Below are positions 7,246-16,001 of a stretch of 64,000 nt of DNA, piece after piece. Each line of letters starts with the position of its first letter. Positions within the stretch are counted from its first letter, which is position 1. Made by a program: the position numbers and the translations under genes. A model generated the notes under the pieces. That model did not search any database. It was not told the DNA's origin and saw only the letters and a list, made by a program, of their open reading frames with translations. Source of the DNA: Paenibacillus puerhi (lineage in GTDB: Bacteria; Bacillota; Bacilli; Paenibacillales; NBRC-103111); the NCBI RefSeq assembly GCF_009846885.1, contig NZ_WUWM01000019.1, positions 1 to 64,000 on the forward strand, given 5' to 3'.

Positions 7246-8745
7246 ATGATGAATCTAAAACGTTTTGTCTCATTCGGTGCAGGGGCGATGGCGGCTATTC
7301 TGCTGCTCCTGGTCGGTGCATGCGAGCAAAGGGGAGCGCCTCAAGCCGACCAGGGCGGCGACAACCCGGATGTGGTAGTGATCGGATCGGAGATCGAGGG
7401 CGTGTATTTGGCCCGCGCGGCGCGGGACGAAGGATTGTCCGTCACCATCCTTGACCCGAGGGAGAAGCCTGGCGGCCAACTGATTCAAGGGGAAATGCTG
7501 TATCTGGATGAGCCCTTCGGCGACAACAACGAGTCGCTGCTACAGGGCAAGGTCAAGCTGTTGTTCGACCGCTATAAGAAAGGCGAGATCCGCAAGCGGG
7601 AGGAATTCGAGACGTATTATGCCTCCCTGCTGAACGGAATCCGGCTTGAATCGGGGATTACACTTGCGGGTGTGGAGATCGAGCCGGAGAAGGGAGCGGT
7701 CGGTCGGGCGATCCGTTCGCTGACTTATACGACGAAGAGCGGCGAAACGAAGACGCTGTCGGCGAAATATTGGGTAGAAAATTCCGACATGGCGGCCCTC
7801 AGCTCACGGTTGGGATTGTCCCGAATTCCCGGTATTGAAACCGTATTTGGCGGAGAACGGGACCATATGGCGGCCTCGCTGATGATGAAGTTCCGGCAGG
7901 TGGACTGGGCCCGTTTTCAGCAGGAGATTGGGCGGCTGACCCGTCAGGAACGGGAGGAGAAATACGGCAAGAACACGACGGTCACGGATAAATTCACCTG
8001 GGGCTTCAGCGGGGTCGGAGGTCGCTACAAACCCAGCTCCAAGGAGATGTTCTTACGCGGGCTCAATACGATCCATCAGCGGGATGGCGAGGTGCTGGTC
8101 AATGCGCTGCTGCTCTATGGGGTAGACCCCGCAGACCCGGATAGCGTGACTCGAGCCAGAGAGCTCGGGATGCGGGAGACGGAGCGTATACTTCCGCATC
8201 TCCGGCAGGAGCTGCCGGGCTGGGAGAATGCCGAGATCAACGGCTACCCCGACTATCTGTATATTCGGGATTACGACCGGTATGAGACGGAATACGTGCT
8301 GCAAGCCGCCGATCTGATGAGCGGCAGGATGTTTGAGGATAATGTAAGCATTGCGGGATACCCGATCGATCTTCAGGGAACGAGGAACAATAATTGGGGG
8401 ACGAGTAAAGGCGACCCCGACAAATACGGTATGCCCCTGCGAGCTTTTCTGGCCAAGGGGTATACGAATGTCATTATGGCAGGCAAAAATGTCGGCGCCT
8501 CCGCGATCGCCTACGGCAGTGCCCGTATTCAGCCCAATACGTCCCTTGCGGGAGAAGTGATCGGCGTCCTGCTGGCCCGTTGGGATGGGAAGGGAAGCTT
8601 GGCGGAGCTGTCGCCGAAGGATATGAAGGATCTGCAAGCCTATGTCAAGAAAAAATATAACATCACGTTAACGGGAGTAAAGTCTGCCAATAAGATCGCG
8701 GGGCTTACGGAAGAAGAAATCCGGCGGTTAAATGCGGGAAAGTGA
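7246..8745 (+). CDS. FAD-dependent oxidoreductase, lipoprotein-anchored
   Basis: This 499-aa protein starts with a lipoprotein signal peptide (basic N-terminus, hydrophobic run, LLLVGAC lipobox with Cys near residue 26), so it should be anchored on the outer face of the membrane. Next comes a dinucleotide-binding fold (VVVIGSEIEGVYLARAA near residues 44-60, then acidic LDPREKPGGQ), as in the FAD-dependent oxidoreductase family with PF12831-like members. A C-terminal segment, GKNVGASAIAYGSARIQP, resembles the FAD-closing motif of that family. ATG 7246 or 7249 both fit the GGAGGG site. An inverted repeat TTCCCACC/GGTGGGAA at about 7189-7227 lies just upstream. The substrate is unknown. Confidence 0.82.
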   Translation: MMNLKRFVSFGAGAMAAILLLLVGACEQRGAPQADQGGDNPDVVVIGSEIEGVYLARAARDEGLSVTILDPREKPGGQLIQGEMLYLDEPFGDNNESLLQGKVKLLFDRYKKGEIRKREEFETYYASLLNGIRLESGITLAGVEIEPEKGAVGRAIRSLTYTTKSGETKTLSAKYWVENSDMAALSSRLGLSRIPGIETVFGGERDHMAASLMMKFRQVDWARFQQEIGRLTRQEREEKYGKNTTVTDKFTWGFSGVGGRYKPSSKEMFLRGLNTIHQRDGEVLVNALLLYGVDPADPDSVTRARELGMRETERILPHLRQELPGWENAEINGYPDYLYIRDYDRYETEYVLQAADLMSGRMFEDNVSIAGYPIDLQGTRNNNWGTSKGDPDKYGMPLRAFLAKGYTNVIMAGKNVGASAIAYGSARIQPNTSLAGEVIGVLLARWDGKGSLAELSPKDMKDLQAYVKKKYNITLTGVKSANKIAGLTEEEIRRLNAGK

Positions 8746-8825
8746 CTGACAAGCCTCTCCGGTGTTCCCCGGACTAAAGTGTGCTACTATTAAAGGTAGA
8801 ATACGAGCCGGGAGGAGGAAGCAGC

Positions 8826-9314
8826 ATGAGATTTTATGTCACAGCCGCTATGGTTCTTATCCTCGATCAGGCGTCCAAGCTGTGGGTCCGGATGCATATG
8901 GAGCTCAGGGAATCTTTCCCGGTATGGGGCGACTTTCTGTCCATGACTTATTACCGGAACAGCGGGGCGGCTGGCAGCACCTTTCAGGGATACGGCCGCT
9001 ACTTTATTATTCCTGCGATTCTATTTGTCCTTTATGTATGGCTAGCTCGAAGAAAGGGAGAATTGCGCGGCACGGCTGACGAATACGGTTCGGCCTTGCT
9101 GGTCGGAGGAGCCGTCGGCAATGCGGTGGATCGCGCCTTATTCGGATGGGTGACCGACTTTATCGATTATGGCCGGGGGATTCTTAATGTGGCTGATCAT
9201 GCGATCAATGCGGGTGTGCTGCTGATGATCTTCAGTGCCTTGATGGAGTACATCAGGTCCAGAAGGGGTAGGGAGAAGGAGAGAGAGCGGGCCTTGCCGG
9301 AGAACGCCTCTTGA
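8826..9314 (+). CDS. lspA: Lipoprotein signal peptidase II
   Basis: This 162-aa membrane protein has four hydrophobic segments and the aspartyl-protease pair of signal peptidase II: Asp in GNAVDRA and Asp in LNVADHAI. It also has the N-terminal DQASKLWV and the RNSGAAGS stretch that replaces the common NxGAAF motif. It removes signal peptides from diacylated prolipoproteins. The ATG at 8826 follows GGGAGGAGG. It directly follows a lipoprotein gene, which is a suggestive pairing. The usual lspA partner (an rluD-type pseudouridine synthase) is absent here, so this may be a second, dedicated LspA. Confidence 0.88.
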   Translation: MRFYVTAAMVLILDQASKLWVRMHMELRESFPVWGDFLSMTYYRNSGAAGSTFQGYGRYFIIPAILFVLYVWLARRKGELRGTADEYGSALLVGGAVGNAVDRALFGWVTDFIDYGRGILNVADHAINAGVLLMIFSALMEYIRSRRGREKERERALPENAS

Positions 9315-9406
9315 TGGCGCATAGAGGTCAAGCTTGGTAGGAGCAGGCATAAGGCGGAGGGAGAAGGGGACTCTAAGGGAAACGAGGAAAAGGTAGGTAA
9401 ACATCC

Positions 9407-10585
9407 GTGCCGACTTCTAAGAGACCTGCGGGGTCAATGGTTTTGTATGCGGCGATTCTGTTCCTGGTCGAATTTGTCCGGGGTGCGTTTCTCGTCTCCT
9501 TCCTGCCAACCTACGGCGTACAGCAGCTCGGTCTGGCCGTAGCCGGCATTGGGCTCGCTGTGTCGCTTCATTATGCAACGGATACGCTCGTCAAGGGTGC
9601 GGCGGGCTACCTGCTGGACCGGTTCTCGCTGCGATTCGTGGCCCCGATCGGCCTGACGGCATCGCTGGCAGGCCTGCTGCTCGTGCAGAAGGCGCAGTCG
9701 CTGTGGGTGCTGGCGCTTGCGGCCGGGTTATTCGGCATCGGCATGTCGCCGATTTGGCTGGGCGGCCTGAGCCGCGCGGATGACAAGCGCCGGGCATCCC
9801 ACATGGGGATCGTCTACACTTGCTGGCTCGCCGGCTTAGGAGCGGGTCCGATCGTGCTTAATTTGCTGCTGGACCGGAGCTACTTCGCCTCGTACTGGTT
9901 GATGATCGGTCTGTGGGGAGCGGCCTTGGTGTTGTCCTTGTTCATCGGAGGTCAGAAGGAGACGGGGACCGCGGCTGTCATCCCTCTCGGCAAGCAGATT
10001 ACGCTGCTGTGGGAACGTATCCGGGCGATGAGAGTGCTGCTGCCGGCGATGATTCTGCAAACGACGGCGGCCGGCATGCTCGTGCCGGTACTGCCGTCCT
10101 TTGCCCAATCCAGCCTGGGGCTCGCCTATGCCCAATATTCGCTCGTACTTATAGCGGCCGGCGGGTTGACCGTAGCCGGCTTGATCCCGATGGGACGGCT
10201 CTCCGACCGGCATGACAGGCGTTGGTTTGTGATCATCGGGTTTGCCTCATTCGCCGCCTGCTTGTTCGCGTTGACACAGATTAGCGGACTGGGACCGGCG
10301 GTAGTCATTGCGGGGGTGCTTGGCATTTCCTACGCCGCGGTATTGCCGTCCTGGAATGCGGTGCTGGCCCAATATGTCCCTCCGGAGCAAAAGGGACTGG
10401 GTTGGGGACTCTTCTCGAGCGTAGAAGGGATAGGCGTCATGATCGGGCCCGTGCTTGGCGGCTGGCTCGCGGACCATTATCAGGCCCGTACGGCGGTATG
10501 GAGCAGTGCGGCTCTGCTTGGGGCCGTGGCCGTCTATTATGCGATCGTCTCGACCGGAGGATTGATGCGGAGGACAGAGGCGTAG
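9407..10585 (+). CDS. MFS transporter
   Basis: This 392-aa polytopic protein has about twelve hydrophobic segments in two halves and the MFS loop signature in DRFSLRFVAP (after TM2) and GRLSDRHDRR (after TM8). It probably exports small molecules with proton exchange; the substrate cannot be told. The start is GTG at 9407 behind an AGGTAGG site. It lies 92 bases after lspA on the same strand and ends about 100 bases before a strong terminator. Confidence 0.85.
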   Translation: MPTSKRPAGSMVLYAAILFLVEFVRGAFLVSFLPTYGVQQLGLAVAGIGLAVSLHYATDTLVKGAAGYLLDRFSLRFVAPIGLTASLAGLLLVQKAQSLWVLALAAGLFGIGMSPIWLGGLSRADDKRRASHMGIVYTCWLAGLGAGPIVLNLLLDRSYFASYWLMIGLWGAALVLSLFIGGQKETGTAAVIPLGKQITLLWERIRAMRVLLPAMILQTTAAGMLVPVLPSFAQSSLGLAYAQYSLVLIAAGGLTVAGLIPMGRLSDRHDRRWFVIIGFASFAACLFALTQISGLGPAVVIAGVLGISYAAVLPSWNAVLAQYVPPEQKGLGWGLFSSVEGIGVMIGPVLGGWLADHYQARTAVWSSAALLGAVAVYYAIVSTGGLMRRTEA

Positions 10586-10690
10586 TTTACTTGGGCTACC
10601 GGATTACCGGGATAGCGGCTGGGCTGGTCTTCCGACCGTGGCGCAGGCACTCTTGCGGACAGTTATGTGGACGGAATGATGTTTTTCTTT

Positions 10691-10722
10691 AAGCCCTCCG
10701 GCGAAACGGAGGGCTTATTTTT
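10691..10722 (+). terminator. Intrinsic terminator after the MFS gene
   Basis: A 10-bp stem AAGCCCTCCG/CGGAGGGCTT is followed by ATTTTTG. The rest of the 10586-10949 gap is AT-rich and holds a perfect TATAAT at 10896-10901, probably the -10 box of the chromate transporter genes, with only a weak -35 (TTCCAA). Confidence 0.85.
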
Positions 10723-10949
10723 GTCGAAAAAGGAAAGATCTTTATTTCTTTTTGGAATTAAATCAACCAGTCCTATCGGAAAAGACGCCAAGGAAACCTA
10801 AGAATGACGGCTATATAAACGAAATTTATAGGTTGTTTGCTGAAATATAATCGATAATTGAGCTATAGTTTATTCCAAAAAAGAATAAAGTATTGTATAA
10901 TACAAGTAACAAGCTACGAAGACAAGTCATACGAGAGGGGGACGAAGCG

Positions 10950-11600
10950 ATGAAGAAACGAACTTGGCCGCTTTTGGGAGAGCTGTTCGTCACGTTTCTA
11001 AAGGTGGGTCCCGTTACTTTTGGCGGCGGCTACGCGATGATTCCGGCTATCGAGCGCGAGGTGGTCGATAAGCGGGCCTGGATTCCCGAGCATGAGATGT
11101 CCGATGTGCTGTCCGTCGCGGGTTCTGCCCCCGGAGGCATCGGGGTGAACGCTGCGGCTTTCGTCGGGTACCGGATGGCGGGGCTCGCAGGCGCGGCGGC
11201 CGCTGTGCTGGGTATCACGCTGCCGACCTTTCTGCTCGCTTTGGCCCTGAGCCTGATCTACGCCAATGTGGGGCATTACCCCAAGATCGAAGCGGCGCTG
11301 CAAGGGATTCATGCGGCGATATTCGGCCTGATCATCGTAGCGGCTTACCGAATGGGCCGACAAGCGGTGTACGACAAGACAACCTTCGCCTCGGCCGTGT
11401 GCACGCTCGTGCTGCTTCTAAGCGCGCCTGTGCATCCGTTGTTCGTTATTGCCGCCGGACTATGGCTCGGCATCGTCGTCGTCATGATCAAGCAAAAATT
11501 AGGCATTGTGGTTCAATTTTCCGGAAAGACAGCAGAGGAAGCGAATTCAACGGGTACAGGGCATAAATACGCCGACTATTTCATTGCAGACGGCATCTAG
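10950..11600 (+). CDS. Chromate transporter family protein, first half
   Basis: This 216-aa membrane protein is one half-size member of the CHR family. The family motif FGGGYAMIPAIEREVV is near the N-terminus, and a GSAPGGIGVNAAAFVGYRMAG segment (residues about 53-73) matches the conserved second motif. Six or so hydrophobic segments follow, with a hydrophilic C-terminal tail. Bacillales often encode two short CHR proteins that work together, and the second lies 17 bases downstream. Known CHR proteins export chromate with proton exchange. The ATG at 10950 has GAGAGGGGG upstream. Confidence 0.9.
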   Translation: MKKRTWPLLGELFVTFLKVGPVTFGGGYAMIPAIEREVVDKRAWIPEHEMSDVLSVAGSAPGGIGVNAAAFVGYRMAGLAGAAAAVLGITLPTFLLALALSLIYANVGHYPKIEAALQGIHAAIFGLIIVAAYRMGRQAVYDKTTFASAVCTLVLLLSAPVHPLFVIAAGLWLGIVVVMIKQKLGIVVQFSGKTAEEANSTGTGHKYADYFIADGI

Positions 11601-11617
11601 AACCGGGGTGAAACGGT

Positions 11618-12157
11618 ATGCTGTGGAACTTATTTCTTACTTTTTTCAAGATCGGGTTGATGTCCTTCGGGGGCGGATACGCGATGCTGCCTGTGATCCA
11701 GCATGAGGTAAACCGGCATAGCTGGCTCAGCGACAAGGCGTTTGCCGATACCGTAGCCTTGGCTGGTATGGCTCCGGGGCCCATCGCAACGAACAGCGCC
11801 ACCTTGATCGGCTTCAAGACGGCGGGTGCGGCAGGCGCCTTCGCCGCGACGGCAGGGATGGTGCTCCCTTCGCTACTGATCGTCGTTGTCATTGCGTCCT
11901 TTTTTCTGAAATTCCATCGTCATGATCGGGTCAAGGCTGCGTTCTACGGATTACGTCCCGTTGTGACGGGCCTGATCGCGTACGCAGCGCTGCGTTACGG
12001 TCTTGCCTCTTCCGAAGAAAGCAGCTTCTGGAGCTGGCAAGTGCTCGGCGGAGCGATCATTGCCGCCGGGGTGGTCATCGGTATGATCCGCTATAAGATG
12101 CATCCGGCTGCCGCGCTGGTATGGTCGGGACTTCTGGGCATCGCCTTTTTCAGCTGA
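11618..12157 (+). CDS. Chromate transporter family protein, second half
   Basis: This 179-aa partner of the preceding gene carries the same FGGGYAMLPVIQHEV motif (residues about 16-30) and the GMAPGPIATNSATLIGFK segment. It lacks the C-terminal tail of its partner. The pair likely forms one heteromeric anion exporter, as shown for the two-gene CHR system of Bacillus subtilis. The ATG at 11618 sits behind GGGGTGA, and a terminator follows at 12183. Confidence 0.9.
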   Translation: MLWNLFLTFFKIGLMSFGGGYAMLPVIQHEVNRHSWLSDKAFADTVALAGMAPGPIATNSATLIGFKTAGAAGAFAATAGMVLPSLLIVVVIASFFLKFHRHDRVKAAFYGLRPVVTGLIAYAALRYGLASSEESSFWSWQVLGGAIIAAGVVIGMIRYKMHPAAALVWSGLLGIAFFS

Positions 12158-12182
12158 ACGGCGCTCGTCTTTTTCCGAGCAC

Positions 12183-12216
12183 AAGCCTCCGGGATATAAT
12201 GTCCGGGGGCTTTTGG
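12183..12216 (+). terminator. Intrinsic terminator after the chromate transporter pair
   Basis: A 10-bp stem AAGCCTCCGG/CCGGGGGCTT is followed by TTTTGG. Confidence 0.75.
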
Positions 12217-12370
12217 CGTATCTGTTTTCTGCTTAGGTTTTTTCGTTTTCGCACTTAAGCAGGAAGGAACTGGCGTGGCGGCGTCGAACATGAACACAGA
12301 AGTCCCGGCAGACAGGCCGGCCCACTTAGTAGGGGAATTTATGGAAACGCAAGGAAAGGGGAATATTCTG

Positions 12371-13171
12371 ATGTCTGTGATGAACATTTGGCCGGGGGAG
12401 CTGCCTTATCACCAGGAGCACGTGCAGGAGGAAACTCCGACCCTGACCTCCTATCTGCTGCCGGCAGAGGAGGGAGAACGTCGCCCGGCTGTTCTTGTCT
12501 GCCCTGGAGGCGGATACGCCAGACGGGCCGATCATGAAGGCCGTCCCGTAGCGGAGTGGCTGAACCGGATCGGCATCTCGGCATTCGTCCTGGATTACCG
12601 CGTAGCGCCGTCGAAGCATCCTGCACCGCTGGCCGATGCCCGGCAAGCCATTCGGATCGTTCGGGCGAATGCCGAAGCGTGGGGGATCGATCCCGGCCGG
12701 ATCGGCATACTGGGCTTCTCTGCAGGGGGACATGTGGCGGCTTCGGCCAGCGTACTGTTCGAGCAAGGGGATGAGCATGCGGCTGATCCGCTTCAGAAGC
12801 TATCCTCCCGTCCCGATCTCGCTATTCTCTGCTATCCGGTCATCAGTCTGCTGCCGGAGTTCGGGCATCAGGGCTCGAAGAACAATCTGATCGGAGAAGA
12901 AGCGGACGAGGAGCTGGTGCAGGCGCTAAGTCTGGAGCTGCAGGTAAACCCGGACACGCCGCCGGCGTTCATCTGGCATACGTCGGACGATGCGTCCGTT
13001 CCTGTAGAGAATGCGCTGTATTACGCAGCGGCGCTTCGTCGCAACGGCGTGCCGTTCGAGCTGCACAGCTACGAAAGCGGCCGACATGGCATCGGCCTTG
13101 CCCAGGAGCATCCGTACGCGGAGCCATGGACGGCAGCCTGCGAACGGTGGCTGCGCAACCGGGGCTTCTAG
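12371..13171 (+). CDS. Alpha/beta hydrolase, acetyl-esterase type
   Basis: This 266-aa cytoplasmic esterase of the alpha/beta-hydrolase fold has the oxyanion-hole motif CPGGGY, the nucleophile elbow GFSAGGH, an acid in HTSDDASVPVE and the catalytic His in GRHGIGL. The DYRVAP sequence and overall pattern are like acetyl esterases and acetyl-xylan esterases in sugar-degradation loci. The start is uncertain: ATG 12371 follows AAGGAAAGGGG at a longer distance, while an in-frame GTG at 12275 behind GGAAGGA would add 32 residues. It is a single gene with its own terminator. Confidence 0.85.
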   Translation: MSVMNIWPGELPYHQEHVQEETPTLTSYLLPAEEGERRPAVLVCPGGGYARRADHEGRPVAEWLNRIGISAFVLDYRVAPSKHPAPLADARQAIRIVRANAEAWGIDPGRIGILGFSAGGHVAASASVLFEQGDEHAADPLQKLSSRPDLAILCYPVISLLPEFGHQGSKNNLIGEEADEELVQALSLELQVNPDTPPAFIWHTSDDASVPVENALYYAAALRRNGVPFELHSYESGRHGIGLAQEHPYAEPWTAACERWLRNRGF

Positions 13172-13222
13172 CGTGCCGCATCCTGACGCTGCGTCCGAAT
13201 CCAGCGTCAGTCTGATGGAGCA

Positions 13223-13262
13223 GGCGGGTTATGCGAGATTGAGCATAACCCGCCTTATCTTT
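13223..13262 (+). terminator. Intrinsic terminator after the esterase gene
   Basis: A perfect 12-bp stem GGCGGGTTATGC/GCATAACCCGCC is followed by TTATCTTTT. Confidence 0.88.
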
Positions 13263-13467
13263 TGCGTTCAGCGACGACACGTCGACGGATATTCTTGATC
13301 TGCCTTTCGATGCAGGGGCCGATCGGTCCGCTTCGCGGCGAGCATGAAGAGGGTAAATACCGATTAGCGGGCGGACGCTCGCTGATACTCCTATTGAAAA
13401 AGTGGCATCCTACCCGTATGATGATTTCAGACAACATAGGAGAGATGCAGGCAGGAGGGGAACGGCA

Positions 13468-14730
13468 TTGAGGAGCAATACTAAAGGAAAAGCGGGCTAC
13501 ACAGCGGTCATTTCCTTGATCGTGATGGCTGCGGGGTTTATACTGACGATCCCTTGGGCAGCGACCGTTCCGTGGGTGAGATTTTTACAAAGCGGCTTTG
13601 AAGCCGGATTAGTCGGCGGTTTGGCGGACTGGTTCGCCGTGACGGCTTTGTTCCGGCATCCACTTGGCATCCCGATTCCGCATACGGCGCTGCTTCCGAA
13701 AAATCGGGCGAGGGTCACCCAGGCGCTAGTGTCTACGGTGCAAAATGAGCTGCTGAGCAAGGAGAGCATGACCGATAAGCTGGAGACGCTTCAGATCGGT
13801 GAGCGCCTGCTGGAGCTGATCGAACGCCAGATGGGCACGGAGCAGGCGAAGGCGGCCATGCTGAAGCTGATCGAGACGGTGCTGGAGCAGATCCCATGGG
13901 AGGAAGCGGCGAGCTTGGCGGACAAGGAGCTTAAGCGGTTCGCGGCTGAGCTCGATGTGTCGAAGCTGCTGCAGGCAGGGATTGGTCATGCGATCGACCG
14001 CCAATACGACGAGAAAGCGCTGAATGGGCTGCTGGATCTGGTATACGATCTGGTGAGCCGAACCGATACGCGCAACCGGCTGGGCGCTCTGGCTGTCAAT
14101 GCCGTATCGCAAATGAATACCGGAGGCTTCATGTCCTTTGCGATGAATGCCTTTGCCGGCTTCGTCAATGAAGAGAAGCTTGGCGGCATGATCCAGGAGC
14201 AGCTGCTCCGTGAGATCCTCAGACTGAAGAACGCTCAGGACGGCAATCGCCGGTGGGTGCTGGGCGAGCTGCGCAAGTCGCTTCAGTCCTTTGGCCAGAC
14301 CGGGGAGCAGCGCGAGGCGCTGGAGGCGTGGAAGCATGAGCTGCTGGCAGGGCTTGACCTGACCGATAAGGCCGCCCAGGTGCTGGAGGGCATCCGTATA
14401 AGGCTTACCGCCTTCATCCGGGAAGAGCGATTTGCCGATGCGTATATGCTTCCTTATCTCGCCCGCATGCTTCATAAGCTGAAGTCCGACCCGGCAGCGA
14501 TGAACAGCCTGGAGACGTTTATCCGTACCGGCCTGACCCAATGGATCGGGGAAAACCATCATCTGATCGGCAAGCTGATCCATGAGAATGTGGACAAATT
14601 CGACAACGCTACGCTGATCTCGCTGATGGAAGATAAGATCGGGCGCGATCTGCAATGGATCCGGGTAAATGGGGCAATTTGCGGTTTTCTGATCGGTCTG
14701 GTTTTATTCGGGGTACGTGCTCTGGTATAG
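13468..14730 (+). CDS. DUF445 membrane protein (YheB/YtwI-like)
   Basis: This 420-aa DUF445 protein has an N-terminal membrane segment, the family signature GGLADWFAVTALFRHPLGIPIPHTA near residues 50-74, and a long amphipathic helical body. It ends in a C-terminal membrane segment (WIRVNGAICGFLIGL). In Bacillus this family has been linked to the spore envelope, but the function is unproven. The TTG at 13468 is chosen because AGGAGGGG lies 7 bases upstream. The next gene starts 41 bases after it, so the two may be co-transcribed. Confidence 0.85.
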   Translation: MRSNTKGKAGYTAVISLIVMAAGFILTIPWAATVPWVRFLQSGFEAGLVGGLADWFAVTALFRHPLGIPIPHTALLPKNRARVTQALVSTVQNELLSKESMTDKLETLQIGERLLELIERQMGTEQAKAAMLKLIETVLEQIPWEEAASLADKELKRFAAELDVSKLLQAGIGHAIDRQYDEKALNGLLDLVYDLVSRTDTRNRLGALAVNAVSQMNTGGFMSFAMNAFAGFVNEEKLGGMIQEQLLREILRLKNAQDGNRRWVLGELRKSLQSFGQTGEQREALEAWKHELLAGLDLTDKAAQVLEGIRIRLTAFIREERFADAYMLPYLARMLHKLKSDPAAMNSLETFIRTGLTQWIGENHHLIGKLIHENVDKFDNATLISLMEDKIGRDLQWIRVNGAICGFLIGLVLFGVRALV

Positions 14731-14771
14731 TTAATTTTACGAACCGGATGTTGAGGAAGGGCGGTGCTACG

Positions 14772-15134
14772 GTGAACAACATCGTACAAGAGCAATGCGA
14801 CGATGCCTGTGAAGGCACGCTTCCCTTGGAAGTGCTGAAGCAGAATCTGATCGGCGAATCGACGGCCGCAGGACTTGCGGACATCTTCAAGGCGCTTGGC
14901 GACCCGACGCGGGTGAAGATCATCCATACCCTGCTGCAGCAGGAGCTGTGCGTACATGATATCACCCAGGTGCTTGACATGGGCCAATCGGCCGTTTCTC
15001 ATCAGCTTCGCTATCTGCGCAACCTGAGAATCGTGAAGAGGCGCAAGGTGGGCAAAACGGTGTACTATTCGCTGGATGACGAGCACATCGAGCAGATCTT
15101 TGTTCAGATGCTTCAGCATATGAAGCATGCATGA
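14772..15134 (+). CDS. ArsR/SmtB-family metal-sensing repressor
   Basis: This 120-aa winged-helix repressor has the recognition-helix region (GQSAVSHQLRYLRNLRIV) and wing of the family. The last helix carries an exact D-x-H-x10-H-x2-H pattern, the alpha-5 zinc/cobalt site of CzrA/SmtB. The N-terminus has a C-x3-C pair (C9, C13) and the alpha-3 segment reads ELCVHD, so part of a CadC-like alpha-3N site is also present with His in place of one Cys. It would come off its operator when Zn, Co or Cd binds. The GTG at 14772 is the likely start. The genes it controls are not adjacent; the CadA-type pump at 34798 has a matching operator-like palindrome. Confidence 0.88.
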   Translation: MNNIVQEQCDDACEGTLPLEVLKQNLIGESTAAGLADIFKALGDPTRVKIIHTLLQQELCVHDITQVLDMGQSAVSHQLRYLRNLRIVKRRKVGKTVYYSLDDEHIEQIFVQMLQHMKHA

Positions 15135-15140
15135 CGGAGC

Positions 15141-15178
15141 ACCCGCCTCTAGGCTAGAGGCGGGTGTTCTTCTTTTTT
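15141..15178 (+). terminator. Intrinsic terminator of the ArsR gene
   Basis: An 11-bp stem ACCCGCCTCTA/TAGAGGCGGGT is followed by GTTCTTCTTTTTT. Confidence 0.85.
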
Positions 15179-15250
15179 CAGGCGCGTCCGCATATGCTGA
15201 TAAAGCATAGCCTACAGGCCGGGGCGTCTACGGCCGGAGGGGAGGCCGTT

Positions 15251-15982
15251 ATGCTGTCCAGGCGCAGGTGGAGAAGCCGTCCCGCCGGCAAGAGCAAGCT
15301 GCGGCGGAATGTCGCCCTGGCGTTGATTGTGCTCATCATCCTTGGGATCCAAGGTTATATGTACGTCGAGCGGAGGCTGCTGCCGCCGCTCATTCATTTG
15401 GCTGCGGTCCGGATGAAGCAGCTCGCCACAGAAACGATCAATTCGGCCATATCCGATCGGGTCTCGGGGCAAACCGATCTGGAGGAGCTGATCGACTGGC
15501 GAACGGACGCGCAAGGCCGAACGACCGGACTTACCTTGAATCCGGCCCGCCATATGAAGATCACCGCCGATACGATTCGGATCGTGCAGCAGAGGCTGGA
15601 CGAGCTGGAGAAGTTTCCGGAGCATATCCCGCTTGGCCAAGCGTTGAATAGCCCGATTCTCGCTTCCTTCGGGCCGGATATCCCCATCAAGCTGGTGCCG
15701 GCGGGTTCAGCCAAGGTTGACCTGAGCACCCGGTACCGGAATGCAGGGATCAATATGATCCTGGTCGAGGTGTTTATCAAAATTCGTGTCGAGATTACGG
15801 TCATCATCCCGTTCGACTCGGCTCCCGAGGTCGTCGAAACGGAGCTTCCCGTCTCCTATTCGCTCGTCGTTGGAGATGTACCGACCTATTATTTCGATGG
15901 AAAAGGCAACCCTGTCGGCGGTTCAGGCGCAGCTCCTCCCGGCATCACAGTTCCTGGCTTGAACCTGCAGACAGTGAAGTAG
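15251..15982 (+). CDS. yunB: Sporulation protein YunB
   Basis: This 243-aa protein has a basic N-terminus, one membrane helix (residues about 21-40) and an extracytoplasmic domain. It matches the YunB pattern: TETINSAISDRV, PARHMKITADTIRIVQQRL, NMILVEVFIKIRVEITVIIPF, LPVSYSLVVGDVPTYYF. In Bacillus subtilis yunB is made in the mother cell and is needed for normal sporulation, with the exact role unknown. The ATG at 15251 follows GGAGGGGAGG. It faces the lytH gene at 16002; in B. subtilis these two genes are also neighbours. Confidence 0.9.
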   Translation: MLSRRRWRSRPAGKSKLRRNVALALIVLIILGIQGYMYVERRLLPPLIHLAAVRMKQLATETINSAISDRVSGQTDLEELIDWRTDAQGRTTGLTLNPARHMKITADTIRIVQQRLDELEKFPEHIPLGQALNSPILASFGPDIPIKLVPAGSAKVDLSTRYRNAGINMILVEVFIKIRVEITVIIPFDSAPEVVETELPVSYSLVVGDVPTYYFDGKGNPVGGSGAAPPGITVPGLNLQTVK

Positions 15983-16001
15983 AAGGGGCGCTGGGGTGCC
16001 G

